Assembly (NCBI GenBank): GCA_022457155.1 | Contig: JAJGOT010001019.1 | Span: forward strand, 1 to 64,000 | Source: Cladopsammia gracilis | Lineage: Eukaryota; Cnidaria; Anthozoa; Scleractinia; Dendrophylliidae | Direction: 5' to 3' | DNA: 64,000 bases | Notes under the pieces: generated by a model | What the model was told of the DNA's origin: nothing | The model's database searches: none | What the model saw: the letters and a program-made list of their open reading frames with translations, nothing else | Shown here: in pieces, positions 46,718 through 58,945 of the stretch | Numbering within the stretch: position 1 is the stretch's first letter | Layout of the letters: the number at the start of each line of letters is the position of its first letter | Translations under genes and position numbers: made by a program

Positions 46718-46957
46718 AGAGTAGTTTTCAATTGAGTGTCGTAAAACAAAAACCGAAGTAATAACTCTGACCAATCACAGCAGTGGTAAACAATCCAATG
46801 AACCAATCAGAGCTCGAAACAATTACAGCAAGTCACGTTTGGTTTTGGTTTTACTTCCTATTGGTCAAGAAAGTGGCGCGAGATTTTTTAGCCAATCATA
46901 GCGTAGCAATGCAAAACCAAAGCAATTACTTTCGATACTCAATTTAAAGCTGCTCTA
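46718..46957. mobile_element. MITE with AATTGAGT ends
   Basis: The left end (AGAGTAGTTTTCAATTGAGT) and right end (ACTCAATTTAAAGCTGCTCT) are inverted copies with a few mismatches. The interior has several CCAAT boxes (CCAATCA, CCAATGA) and no ORF. Confidence 0.65.
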
Positions 46958-48325
46958 TATACACATTATTGCGTTAGGCTTAACGGCCGCCCCAGCCACA
47001 TTAGATTATAAACCAACTTAGCTTTTATAATTGCACTTATAAGACGCAGCGTGATAGGGTACTGACATTAGAATAAGACTCGACGCAATTAAAATGAAGT
47101 GGCATATAATCCGACCAAAAAATTAAACTATTCTGTTGATAATGTCTCCATCGCGACTACCTGGACACGTGCTCGATGGCATCCTTTCTTATTTCAGATG
47201 CATGTGTTTAATTTGAGTATTTTATCATGTCACCACTATCGTCACCAAATATTGCGTTGCCCTTTCCCTGATTCCCCGAATGGAAAGAGTTATCAGGTGA
47301 AGAGGTGGTGGAGCTGGGATGGGGAGGTGATTCATCATCAGTATTTTGAATGACCCTGCTATTCAATTCCGGTTCAATTCCCGGCCCGCAAGTCGGCGTT
47401 CGGCTACACGTGTGAGGTTGATAATTAACTTCGGCCTCCGTATATAATGTCATGATGATAAACAAGGAACTGTATTTGCAAAGACGACCATAACGAATAG
47501 AAGCACCGGATTCTGTAGTAAAGGATCGAATGGGGGGGGGGGGGGGGGGGGCGCTACGGGTATGTGTCTATAAAACTCTATAAACGTTTTCATTGCTGCA
47601 ATTAAAAGGAAAACCGATATAGCTCTTATTTTGTTCTATGAGTTTGTCACAAATACGTTTAAAACAGTTTTACTGACTTATGGAGGGGGAGGTGAACTTT
47701 AAATAGATTTTGTGTACATACCTGTAACAAAGTGTTTTTCTCTCAATATACTAAGAAAATAGTCTGTTTAAAGTCTGTTTGGAAACAGCTCCTGGTTTCC
47801 GTATTTTAAAATCGCCTTTCAAATAGCTCTGACTTGTGAATTCAACTTCAAACATGTTTTAAATAGACTATTTATGAGCTATTTAGAAGCGTAGTAATGA
47901 ATGTCCATTTCAAATAGTATTTAAACGTCATATTTAAAACGTATTTTTATTTTTTACTTGTTACAACTACATTATAAATCGACAACATTTTATGATTCTT
48001 TTCCAAACAGTGTTCAAATAGTCTATTTAAAACAATTTAGAGTGACACTTCGGCAGTCATGTTGTCAAAATAGTGTTCAAATACTCTATTTGAAATGTAG
48101 TTTTGGCGACAAATAGCTTACAAATACATGGAAAAACCTATTCGTTTTATTAAATAGCATTTAACTATACCTCAAATACATTTCAAGCTCTTACCACTAT
48201 TTTTGAATTTTTGTTAAAATATAATAAAAATACACCATGATGAGCTCAAAATATAGTTCAAATCGTTCAAATACATTAAAAGTACCTTTAAATCACTTTT
48301 AAAATACACTTGGTTTGGTAAGGGG
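46958..48325. other. No gene seen; G20 run and AT-rich repeats
   Basis: A run of 20 G at 47532-47551. From 47750 to 48310 short words such as TCAAATAG and TATTTAAA recur irregularly. No coding sequence. Confidence 0.5.
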
Positions 48326-48443
48326 AGCCAATTTTGGCTTCTATTAGTCTGTATCTATTCGCACGCTCTACTGTCAATGCATGGCCTGTCAATTTATGAA
48401 TTACTTTTCGGAAATCCACACTCGGATTCTTGTCACATGGTTA

Positions 48444-51400
48444 TTAGCGGAGCACTTGCCAGGCCGAAGGCCTGGCTGCGCAGCTCCATACTCATAGAAC
48501 CTATGCCGTGATTTTTCATGGTCATGGCTAGCGGAATGTTTCGCGGGCGCGCCCGTCCGTGTGCACGTCCGTCCGTCCGTCCATCCACCCGTTACGTATT
48601 GAAGAGAGATGAACTGGGAACGAGGCTTTGTTTTTCGCGCGCTTCCCGCGGCTACCAACAGGGCAGTTCGCAAAAGCTTGCCTCCGCGCCAAAACAACCC
48701 GTCCTCGTCACTGAAAAAATCACGGAGAAAGACAAACAGGATACGCCAATTCCTGAAGCAAAGAAAACGGACCCTAGAACTCGCGAACGTTCTGAATATG
48801 ACGGCGAACAACCTTTGCCGAAGAGGAAAAACACTGGATATCGGACAAACAAATATGAACAGAAAAGCAAGTAAGTTTAACTGTCTAAATGTGATTTGCA
48901 AAAATTGCTTAGTTAAGCTTATGTCATTTTACCAGAATAATTTTCTCCAAGTTTTTACATTCAGAGCTAAATTTACATCTTTGAATATCCGTGGTTTTGG
49001 CAATGAAGCCAAACAACGCTCTGTTTTTGATTTTGCGAAAAATTCCCGTTCTGATTTCATTTGTTTACAAGAAACTTTAGCGACAAGTCAAAATGCGATG
49101 TGGCGCGGTAACGTGCGGTAAAGTTTCTGGTCGCCCGCTCTTGGTAAACAAGGCGGCGTTGCCGTTCTTGCAGCTGAAAATACTGATTTCAAATGTTTAC
49201 AATGGAAAAAAAGATTCTGATCTTTTAGCAGAATTATTAGTGTTTAACTGAACTCGACGACACGAAAATTAATTTGGTTAATACTTATACACCCACGAAT
49301 CGAAGTGAACGTAAATGCTTTTAAGCTTATGATACAATTCATGAATATTTTTTCAGAACTCTTTTAAAATTATTGCTGGCGATTTTAACTGCATTGAAAA
49401 CGTTTCTGATAAGTTTGGAGGAAATCTTACAATTTCCACGGATTTGAAAGATCTGCACAAGTGTTCATATAATGGCGCAAAAAAAAAAAAACACGGCCGA
49501 CTAAAAAATACAATGCACATGGTTTAATGCGGATAAAACTATTGGTACACGTTTGGATAATTTTTTTATTGCTCAGGACTTGTATGATTCCCTTCTAAAA
49601 TACGAAATTTTGCCTTGTGTTTTTTCCGATCATGATTCTGTTGATTTAGCCGCAATTTGCATAATGCATTTTCCCGTGGACCAGGACTTTGGAGGATAAA
49701 TTTAGAATTTAATATTTACGATATGATCTCAGAAATTATTAAGAAACATGTACTGTACCGGAAAGCATTTAATTCCATTCAAGCTTGGTGGGATTTTCTT
49801 AATAATAAAGAATCTATAACATTAGTTGCTATAGATCTTGGTCGAAGTAAACAACGCATATTAATCGCGATAAGGCCACGCAATTATAATTTCTTTGATC
49901 GAAGCAAAACGGGCTCTTATTGAAGGAGATAACTCAGCGAAAACCACCATACAAACGCTTGAAAGAGAAATTCGAGCCGTAAATTTATCCCAAATGAGAG
50001 TAAACCAAATTCGTAGCAGAGTCGAATGGCTTGAAGAAGGTGAAAAACCTACCAAATTCTTTTTTTACGCTCGAAGCAACACGGCTCAGAAAAATACTGT
50101 TTATTCTATTTTTAACTCCGCCGGTGTTAAAGTCTTTTCACAAGACTCCGGCTCATTTAGATTTTTACCGTAATTTGTACTCGCGAGAACCTGTTAATTT
50201 AACAGTCCAAACCGAATTTTTGAACAAACTTGAAAATAGATTAAGTGAGAGCGAAATTTTATCCTGCGAAGAATCAGTTTTATCTTTGGCTAAAATTACC
50301 CACGCAATACGTGGGTTTTCTTCAGGGAAGCTCGGTTCAGACGGATTACCTCAAGAATTTTACGCTAAATTCTGGGATTATTTGGTCCTATTTAGTTTGG
50401 AAAATAATTCTTTCAGTGATTCAATGCACTCGATGTTGATTACAAAATTTGTTCAAAAGCTCTTACAAACAGACTTTCAAAAGTGTTACCCTCGATTATT
50501 CAAGAAGATCAAACTTGTTCCGTCCCAGGTAGGACGATTTTTGAGAATTTATTTATTTCTCTTGCGTGGCACTCTAGATTATATAAATATTACCAATGAA
50601 ACTGGTATCTTGCTGAATATTGATCAAGAGAAAGCCTTTGACAGGGTAGAGAAGCATTGGTAAACTTTTTACCAATGTTAAATGCCATGAGTTTAGGAGC
50701 TTGGTGCTCACATCCGGACAATCCTTATGGCCTGACGTGGGTGTCAAGAACGCGAATCTTGGGTGTCTGGTCTAGCAATGGTAATGCAAATGTGAAACTG
50801 GATAACTGGTTACCACGCCTTTCCAAGCTAGATTAAAATTTGAACCTGTGGAAGGGTGTGGGGTATTTTTACTCCCACCCTATCGGCACTACTCAATACT
50901 AGGTTTTTAGTTAATGTTAAGACTATTTTCTTTTACCTATGGACTTCTGCTTACGACGAGAATGACATGCGAGTGCGCTTTTTTATTAAGACCATACTTA
51001 TGGTATATGGGTTTTTCGAAATAAAGCAACTTTTCACAATGGCACCGAGAACTCTCGGGCCACTGTAAGGAACATAAGGAATGACATCACAACACAGTTG
51101 CAAACTGATTTTTCCCGAATGACCGAACAGAAATTTTCTGCTTTGTGGTGTCATCCGAATATTTGTGAAGCTTGTGACTCTCATAATTGAGCTACTGGCA
51201 ACTCATCATTTCCAAATCAGTTTCTCGGGTAATTTTCCAAACGCAACAGATGTATTTTATTCGGAAATTAGTCATACTAGTTATTCTAGACCGAGAAAAT
51301 TTTTTTTTTTTTATTTTATTTTTAAAAATTCCTTTTTATTTTTTTTATTATTTTTATTTATTTACTTTTTTTGCCTGTAGCCTCTCTATCAAAGCGTGGC

Positions 51401-51667
51401 TAGGTGCGAAACCTTTCATATGAATAGACCGAGAAAATGTTGTTTTGTGAGCTATTGTGGACAGAATTTGTGCAGTCTAAATGTACTGTGCAGACGGTCG
51501 TTTATATACGCTTACTGTTTTTGAGAATTGCTAAAATAGAAATATAGTCTGGTCGTCAATCTTAATTTTAATTTTTCTTGTGCTTCCGACCTTTCACCTA
51601 AGTTAAGCTTATTATTATCGTTTCTGTTCAGAGAGCTCCGCTGTTAGGCTAAGCCTATCTATATATA
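48444..51667 (-). mobile_element. Helitron-like element R3, broken by a LINE
   Basis: Minus-strand copy of the R family. The 5' end TATATATAGATAGGC is at 51667; the 3' end, with hairpin GCCAGGCC/GGCCTGGC and CTAA, is at 48444. Comparison with the tandem paralogue at 52.06-52.09 kb gives the empty site: host AA|T with no duplication. The middle is replaced by LINE sequence (about 48880-51380, +). Confidence 0.7.
48880..51200 (+). pseudogene. Second L1-like LINE ORF2 (LINE B), internal deletion
   Basis: Endonuclease motifs SLNIRGFGN, CLQETL (about 49065), GDFNCIENV (about 49380) and RLDNFF...SDHDSVDL (about 49560-49650). The linker RGPGLWRINLEF and VEWLEEGEKPTKFFF follow. The RT N-terminus is at about 50150-50390 (GSDGLPQEFYAKF), with QEKAFDRVEKHW at about 50640. 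At that point the sequence jumps to post-palm sequence (TWVSRTRILGVWSSNG, about 50738), so the palm with FADD is deleted. Many frameshifts. The 5' and 3' ends are not clear. It is inserted in R3 in the opposite orientation. It differs from the 17.6-kb LINE and is probably a related family. Confidence 0.75.
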
Positions 51668-52529
51668 TTATTCTATCTAGAAACGTTAAAATATTTTAAT
51701 ACCTTTTAAAAAAAGTACCGTCATTTTTACCTTTAAGTGAGCAATTTTACCTTTAAGTGAGCTTATATGGAGTTCGGCCGCGCGGTCATCGCTTTAAGTG
51801 TTCTAACTCATTTTAAAAGCCATAATGTCAACATCCACACTCGGTTTTGAAGAGACTGGGATCTTGTGAACATTTTGGTGGGAAATATGTTTTAGTTGGA
51901 GCGAAAAAAAACCCGTCATTTTGCCATTTTTTCAGTGCACTATGCTTCGACTTAGCCAATTTTGGCTTCTATTGGTCTGTATGTATTCGCATGCTCTTCT
52001 GTCAATGCATGGCCTAGCCCTGGCAACTTGTGAATTACTTTTCGGAAATCCACACTCGGATTCTTATAACATGGTTATTATTCTACCTAGAAACGTTAAA
52101 ATATTTTAATAACTTTTTTTAAAAAGTACCGTCATTTTTACTTTGAAGTGAGCAATTTTGTATAAAGGCTTGTATGGAGTTCGACCGCGCGGTCATCGCT
52201 TTATGCGTTCTAACTCATTTTAACAGGCGCAATGTCAACATCCACACTCGGTTTTGGAAAGATTGGAATCTAGTGAACATTTCGGTGGGAAATTTGCTTT
52301 GGTTCGAGTGAAAAAACCTCCGTCATTTTGCACTTTTCAGCCGGAAGGATTTCCGTTTAACCCTATACATTAGTTATGCATACCGTTCTTAAAAATAAAA
52401 CAAAAGCCAAAACAATAGAAATCCAAAAGCAAAACAATAGCGCATGCATACATAATTATGAGCAATAGTTCATTTTGGTAACGCGCACGCCCGGAGCAAA
52501 TGTCTCGTCTGAGGGATCAATATTTTGGA

Positions 52530-53161
52530 ATGATATTTATTTATTTTGTTTGGAGAGCTGTTTCTTCATCGTGCATTTTCTTTGCTTTTTGTTTCGAGTA
52601 TTTAATCTTGAAGGCTCTTATTTCCATTTTAATCATTTCCCAGAAAAGCCCCTTATCATTTACTTTGCGATGTTTGTTTACGAATTACGATAATAACGAG
52701 TTGTTAATCTTCGTCAAAAATAATATTTAGCCCATAACAGCAGAATGGTCGGAATGTGTGTTTGGAAGTATATTGCACCCTTGGATCAGTTTACACAAAC
52801 TTTTCGATACAAAGAGGTAGTCTAGTCGACTTTGAATTTTTTTTGGAGGCGTTGCTCCAAGTGAATCCATATGAATTTGGGTTCTTAAAACGCCATGAGT
52901 CGATTAAACCAGGAGGCGGTTTTTTTTTTTTTTTGCTTTAATTAGGGTCTGAAGTTCGACAACAGACGGCTTTTTGCCCTCGAATGGTTTGCGTCCTTTC
53001 TTGTCCAGGCTGTTGGTAACACAATTGAAATCACCTCCTAATACAACATTATCATTGATGTATTCCTTAAGAAAAGAATTGGAAAGTCCATTAGGGTTTT
53101 CCGATTTAGCGGAAATAACGCGGAAACGGAAGGATTTTTTCCGGATATATAAGTGATACAA
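52530..53161 (-). pseudogene. LINE fragment (LINE C), endonuclease region
   Basis: On the minus strand: VVLGGDFNCVTNSLDK (about 53045), then after a poly-T slip PNSYGFTWSNASKK, SRLDYLFVS and SDHSAV (about 52750). Then KGLFWEMIKMEIRAFKI (about 52640) starts the linker to the reverse transcriptase. At least two frameshifts and a stop. Neither the reverse transcriptase nor the first endonuclease strand is present. It does not overlap LINE B. Confidence 0.75.
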
Positions 53162-53169
53162 TTAACCAT

Positions 53170-54198
53170 TATATTATTACAATGAAATTCAATTCGTTCT
53201 ATAGGTGTCGGCACATTCACTAAAGCGTGATGCTTGAAGTTATTTTTGGCGGTGAATGTGCATGTAAAGACCTGTAAGCCCGGTGCAGCTTTTTCTCGAC
53301 AGCTAGATTTACCTTTTTGTAAACAAGGCCAAACACATGAGGATTGACCGGGCACTGCTAAATTACTGGTATTCTTAATTTCAAAAACGTACCGTTTTTG
53401 TTTTGCTTGACAGTTAATATAGTCTCGTGTGTAAATTCATTTGCATAGCCGTATGTTGACTTCATTTTGATAGACATTTTAGGCTGCAGGCAATTTTAAA
53501 TTGTATCATGAATTTGTAGTATTGTTTCCGTTCCCGGTTTCGCGGCTTAGGTATCTCAATACCTCTGAGGATACTGAAGAAGTCGTTGCAGTCAGAGCTT
53601 TGCAGGGATGCAGATTTCTATCATATACTCGGTCGGCATTTCGAAAGTTTTTTGACTGTGGAAATAATAATTTTAATCTGGATAAGTTATCGGTTTAGGA
53701 ACTGATGCCTTGTTTTCTCGAGAGAGCGCTACTAAGGTTTTATCTAACTGTAGTCTGGTACTTGACAATGTTCTCACGGGGCAAGATAATCAAGGGGGAC
53801 GTAGGAAAAAGAATGTATGAAGGTTAAATCATCTCCGTCGGAGTCGAAAGGACAGTCGCATGAAAAAAAAATCGCCCACTCCAAACAATGAAAAATACCA
53901 TGATAATAATCTTTTACGTGCAGGCTCAGCCTCACCGGGATGTCATTATTCAAGTCTCCTTTGTTAGAATGGCACAATGGAATTCAGAGTACATGTAGGA
54001 ACACTAGGAAGTAGCATTGTGTGTTCGTATGCAAATGTGCACCGTATGCAAATTGCCAGGAAGTTGAAGCATAGCACGTGCAGTTCGTGCTGAAAACAAA
54101 AAGAAATTGAAAAAATCAGTTGCGTAAGAAAGAAATTAGCATACGAAAAAAACAGCTTTTGTCTCATACGAGCTCTGGCTCAAGGAGTCATCATTAAA
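53170..54198. other. No gene seen
   Basis: Short open frames only (for example 53501-53698, 53774-53977). None is recognised. Confidence 0.45.
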
Positions 54199-54337
54199 CA
54201 CTTAATGACTGGTCCCGAGGAAAACAGTGAATTTTGTTTCCCGAGAATCTCGATGTTTCTCGAGACGAAGTCGAGGGAAACATCGAGATTTGAGGGAAAT
54301 AAAATTCACTGTTTTCCTCGGGACCAGTCATTAAGTG
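54199..54337. repeat. Foldback with arms of about 60 bp
   Basis: Arms 54199-54258 and 54277-54337 are near-perfect complements (CACTTAATGACTGGTCCCGA / TCGGGACCAGTCATTAAGTG). The short loop contains CGAAGTCGA. It sits directly beside the B2 repeat of the Ngaro-like element. Confidence 0.8.
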
Positions 54338-54848
54338 ATTTGATATATATAGTACATTATCCTCCCTGCTTACTCATTAGCATTAAGTATTGGGTAGTGA
54401 CCCCTGACGAGCAAAGCTCGAAAGGGCATGCCATAAGAGCTAAGAGCAGCAGGGGGGAGTGGTGGGTGGGGTGCTTCGTTCACTTTGAGCAACGTTCGCA
54501 GCAACTAATTAATTCTGCTTGGTTTATATAATGCTAAGTGACGTCACAGGAATGCTAATGAACTATGAATAGTACATTATCCTCCCTGCTTACTCATTAG
54601 CGTGAAGTATTGGGTAGTGACCCCTGACAGCGCTTCTTCACCGGATGTGCCGTTAATAAGCATCCCCACATCCTCATATACCTCCCATACCTTATTCCTT
54701 CAACGTACCCATACCTTATCCGAATAGCCAATCCCTCTATCTTATTACTAATAGATCTTTATTCTTGATATGCCTAAACCCTACCACTAGAGTTTACACA
54801 CAAATTTAAATGAATTTCGCAACATTAAGCTCAGGTTTTAATAATAGT

Positions 54849-55268
54849 CTAGAACGCCTGGGTGAAATGTGTTAAAGACTTTTGTTTCTGGTAAGCCTCA
54901 CTTAAGTCCAAAGCGAGGCAAGCCAAAATAGCGCTTGTTCCTCCCGGAGCCATCACTTGGTTCATCTTAAGATAATGTTTAGCAGTTTCCGCGGTCTTCC
55001 AGCCAACATGGGCCATAATAGACTCTAATGGTACACCTGCTAGCGCAAGGGAAACAGCACAACCACTGCGCATGCCATGCAGAGTCACCCGCCGGTTGCT
55101 GAAAGTCCCGGGGAGTTGTTGGGCATAGAAAGACAAACGGGCCTGAGCCGCCGCAGAGTCGAACAACTGATCTGTAACATCACCAGTTCTATTCGTTGCT
55201 CTAAAGAGAAAACCGAGGGTAAGACCAACGAGGGAGACAGAATTAAGCCCAGGGAAAATGACAGCCAT
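54849..55268 (-). pseudogene. Tyrosine recombinase catalytic domain of the Ngaro-like element
   Basis: A 139-codon open piece of a phage-integrase-type recombinase, which would splice a circular cDNA into the genome. The box II motif LHGMRSGC gives the HxxR pair, MAHVGW the second His and Trp, and AKHYLKM the nucleophilic Tyr; all are intact. The box I Arg and the N-terminal SAM-like domain are missing; sequence to about 55480 is open only in pieces. It ends FTQAF, about 220 bp before repeat B1. The start shown is not a true start. Confidence 0.75.
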
Positions 55269-55491
55269 AGCCCACTAAAGCGAGCTCAAGGGCATGCCAT
55301 ACAAGGCAAAGCGCTTGTGGAGTCAATTCCCGTCACTTAAGTCAGTCTAGAGAAACCGAACTGGGACAGAAAAAAGATTCTATGAGACAAAATAACCAAA
55401 CAATTACAATCTGAGGCAATCCTTTATTTTGCTAACACGGTCATTTAACCAACAGCATGTAGCTATACAATAACTCTAGTTCTAGAAGCGT

Positions 55492-55950
55492 CTGTTCGGG
55501 CATCCCCGAGCATAATGGCCTGTCTGGCCACAGGACCAACACCTAATCGGGGGGCGAGGCCGTTCCCCTCCCCTCTTGTGGTACGGTGAAGGGGGCCGCG
55601 ACCGACCAGAGATGGCACCCCTAAGAGCATTGGCCTCTTTACGTGACTTTTGAATCGCCTTAGCCCGCCTCCTCTTTAGACGCTATTAACTTGATCAAGA
55701 TATTCTGCAAATTGCCATCGGTAATCAGAGGACGGCACTGGCGCAGCACTATCCCAAAGCGGTTCGCCCTTGCATCTGCCTTTTCCCTGGCTGTATCGAC
55801 TAAGTTTTCCAAGGCTGCCATCGCCGTATAGGGATCGAACAACTCGGACGGTTTGGCCAATAGGGTCTGCAGCGCCGACACGGCCGTATCAACACTAGAA
55901 ACATCGGCAGACTTACGTAAGGTCTCCACTTCCTTTAGAAGTTTGGCCAG
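55492..55950 (-). pseudogene. Gag-like ORF (3' exon) with CCHC zinc knuckle
   Basis: From a candidate acceptor (TTCTATTTTCTTTAG, to 55951) the frame runs LAKLLKEVETLRKS... as a helical, coiled-coil-like segment to a stop at 55660. A one-base shift near 55670 leads into a basic Arg/Pro-rich stretch and a classic knuckle, CWSCGQTGHYARGC (CX2CX4HX4C), at about 55500-55545, ending NRRF then TAG at 55492-55494. This is the nucleic-acid-binding end of a retroelement Gag. The N-terminal part is at 63732-63966, separated by the presumed intron that now holds X2. Confidence 0.7.
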
Positions 55951-56019
55951 CTAAAGAAAATAGAAAATTGCGAAAAGAAATGAAATTCTCCTTCTTTTTT
56001 TTTTTCGGTCAATATTTAA

Positions 56020-56480
56020 ATCACCAGACCCTTCTCGATCCATTCCCGTTCATTGGATCCATAACGGACTATATCATATTCACCAGACCCTTCTCGATCC
56101 AATCCTGTTTGATCGGATCCTTGTCAGTCTATATTCCATTCGCTAGACCCTTCGCGATCCCCGCCGTTAATGGGATTCTTCACGGTCTATATATCCGCCA
56201 GACCCTTCTCGATCCAACCCCGTTTATTGGATCCTTCACGATCTATATCTTATCCACTAGACCCTTCTCGATCCAATCCCGCTATTGGATCCCTCTCGGT
56301 CTTCATTTGTCCACTAGGCCCTTCTCGACCCAATCCCGTTTATTGGGTCCTTCTCGGTCTATGTCTAACCACCAGACCCTTCTCGATCCAATCCCGCTAT
56401 TGGATCCTTCGCAGTCTATTTATTTTATATGCTAGGCCCTACACGATCCTTTCCCGAAGATTGGCGATCTTTGCAGTCTT
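56020..56480. repeat. Minisatellite, about 8 x 59 bp
   Basis: Units start at about 56023, 56082, 56142, 56197, 56256, 56313, 56371 and 56431. Each contains a variant of ACCAGACCCTTCTCGATCC and a GGATCC box. Units directly abut, so this is not a CRISPR. It lies in the presumed gag intron. Open frames on the plus strand here are repeat artefacts. Confidence 0.85.
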
Positions 56481-56869
56481 AATGTGCAGATTTTGCTATC
56501 TAAACTGCCCGGGAGCCCAGGGACTCGACAAAAGAACAACATTAAATACCGGCCAAGCCCCTTGGGACCAACACGGAATCAGGCCCCGCTAATCTGCATA
56601 ACAAATTAACCCGATATGAAAACGTGCAATAACCAGACAAATAAAAAGTAAAATAAAAAGGTAAAATAAAATAAGACTAATGCTGTGTGTGAGCAATAGG
56701 CGAACCACGAGAAAGATACCACGTCACCGAAAAACACAAGCGTCCTTGAGCATAAAACGTAAAACAATGAAGCGAAAAAAAAAGAACTCGAAATGACAAA
56801 CGCTCGGACGCGCGAATAATGCAATAACACGCCCGTACAACAGCAGCGGAAAATGTCCATACTAAAAAA
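56481..56869. other. Presumed gag intron, no gene
   Basis: Between the minisatellite and X2. No recognisable coding sequence on either strand. Confidence 0.5.
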
Positions 56870-57099
56870 ATCAAAGGGCTCTTAAAGCCATCTCGTTAAA
56901 GCGTTAGAACGTGTGGTTAATAAAAACAAAATAGAAGAATTGATAGTGAATATGGTAAAGATGCCGTTGTAGCGCACCTTTAGATTAAGTCTACTTAAAA
57001 TACGTACATGAAAACATCACATGATGCATATCAGCCAATAGAAATTTATGTTCACGAAATGGGCTTTACATTTTCAAAAAAAAAACAACTTTAACATAA

Positions 57100-57360
57100 A
57101 AGGCTGATCAGACAGCAAATTTGTTCGATTTCTTTTAATAAGATATGCCCGATATTTCGGTAAGACAAAACTAACCTTCATCAGGGGCTAGGAAAGCTTG
57201 GTGAAGATAGAAACAAACGGTTACAATATTTAAAATGGGCTAAGATAAATTGCTGGCACACGATAGGCTAATAAACAAGTAACGGTCCAGCTATATATTG
57301 CTACTGTTTGTTCTAGTGGTCCTTGCATTTTTACAGAAGTTATTTACATTTTCACGCTAG
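57100..57360 (-). mobile_element. Penelope 3'-end fragment
   Basis: Matches the PLE3 tail (6.70-6.90 and 7.57-7.76 kb). The hairpin motif CTGATGA...GAAA lies on the minus strand at 57155-57185. The segment from about 57290 is in the opposite relative orientation. Confidence 0.6.
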
Positions 57361-57669
57361 TAACTAAAATGGGGTCCTATTATTTGGTTATACAATAGAC
57401 GTGTTTAGAAAATGTTATAGGCTGGGCCTTATCATCATCATTATTATTTTTTTTTTTGCAAAAGGAGGGGAACCCGTGCCCCTCTGCTAACAACTTCTCT
57501 GTACAGCATTGGGGGATCTTTTCTCATCAGTGCTCCACTTTTACAAGACCAAAAGCCAGAATAATCCTCAACTTCGACGACTAAGGAGAGCTTTTTTTCA
57601 CAAGATTTGGTGCCGTTTTTTCACCACAAGCAAGAAAGCGTCTTGTAACCAACTGTCTTCGCTTTGGTG

Positions 57670-58945
57670 AGTGCGTGCTTTTCAATTTGGGTTTTGGTCT
57701 CGCGAGTTTTCTCGCCCTCGCGTTACGTGGAGATGGCCGCGCGTACCGCACACCAGCCGTTCGCCCACACTAGAACTTACTGTCCGCTTGATAGTGGAGG
57801 AAAACCTGGATCTTGACTCGCTCAGTATAGCGCAGTCGTTACCGAACTTTAAGGAAGAAATCGTTGGGACAGAATCGGCCACGCGGTTGGCGGCATCGGG
57901 CTTTGACTGCGAAAGCCGCGTTATTCCTTTACGCCTTTTACGGCAAAAAGCACTACACGTGTCATGCTTCATTCCCGTTGAATTCCCCGATGAAAACCTG
58001 CTACAACTCGTGGAACAATACGGCGACCTCAAAGCGCGAGCAGTCCGCCGGCTTTGCTTCAAAGCTAGGCGCACATCGAGAACGGCATCCGTGTCGTAGA
58101 ATTCACACGTTTACAAAAGGCAGTGCCACGCAAATAAGTCACTCAAGGTCTCGAGTTATTTTTTTAAGTACACTGGCCAGCCAATACTATGCTACCGGTG
58201 CCAGTCTTCCGAGCGCGTTGTTAAAGACTCCCCGAAGGCGAAACGCCGCGAGGCGAACCGCGAGGCTCCAGTGCCCGGAGGGGGGACACCAGAGGCCTCC
58301 CGACCCCCACTACAGCAACCAGCAACGACACTCCCCCTGTAACCACAATAGGCCATTTGCACGATAGCGTCATTTGACTACAACTACCAGAACTCATTTC
58401 GTTTTTCCTTTCTTTTTTAAATTTTGTAATCCCAGTGAGGTTTAAATAACAAAGGTCCTAATTTGCACTACAAAACAAAAAAATGAACCTCCGTGCGACC
58501 CTTCTCCAGAAACTGCCGGCCACCCCCTACTACCGATGCCGTGAGCGTAAGCGTGAGAAGTCCTGTCTCGTGGTAATTTAAATACAACAGATGATCACAC
58601 GCGTTTGGCGGAGATCAAAGATCTCCTAAAAACGCCATCATTCGCAGTAAAAAACAGTGGATAAAGCTGGGGGAAAAACCGACCAAGTATTTCCCGGGAG
58701 TATTTCTACCAGCTTGAAAATCAGCGACAAACACGCGACTCAATTTCAGAGTTGCGTGCCAACAATTCAATCGTGACTTCCGATAAAAATATTCTTCGCG
58801 AATGTCGCGATTTTTATCGTAACCTCCATTCGGCTGAACAAGTTTATTTATCTAGCCAAGACTGGCTTTTAGACCAACTGGATAAAACTCTGGCATCTGA
58901 AGACCAGGAGAAATGCGAAGGTGACCTCACACTCTTCGAATGTCA
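57670..58945 (+). pseudogene. LINE fragment (LINE D): ORF1 with knuckle remnant and start of RT
   Basis: About 57780-58340 encodes an ORF1/gag-like protein (RLIVEENLDLDSLSI; later YTGQPILCYRCQSSE, a CCHC knuckle whose His and last Cys are lost). After a deletion, 58650-58945 encodes KQWIKLGEKPTKYF and, shifted, RANNSIVTSDKNILRECRDF, the linker and first RT strands of L1-type ORF2, ending CEGDLTLFEC. Several shifts. It lies within X2. Confidence 0.65.

Larger units (their letters stand above)
48326..52345. repeat. A-B-A-B tandem block interrupted by R3
   Basis: Unit A (48326-48443 and 51954-52079; CACACTCGGATTCTT) and unit B (51668-51945 and 52080-52345; AAACGTTAAAATATTTTAAT) alternate with a period of about 411 bp if R3 is removed. 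Unit B contains, inverted, the 115-bp module found at the start of the PLE1 open frame (4044-4157). A tandem of Penelope-derived sequence is likely. Confidence 0.7.

Noticed and set aside
47532..47551. G20 run (and poly-G at 60301-60317) as a functional element
   Set aside because: Simple homopolymers prone to assembly error; no further evidence.
56020..56480. Repeat array as a possible CRISPR
   Set aside because: Units abut without unique spacers, they diverge, and the context is eukaryotic; it is a minisatellite.
55968..56592. Two long plus-strand open frames
   Set aside because: Products of the 59-bp tandem repeat; periodic peptide without a domain.
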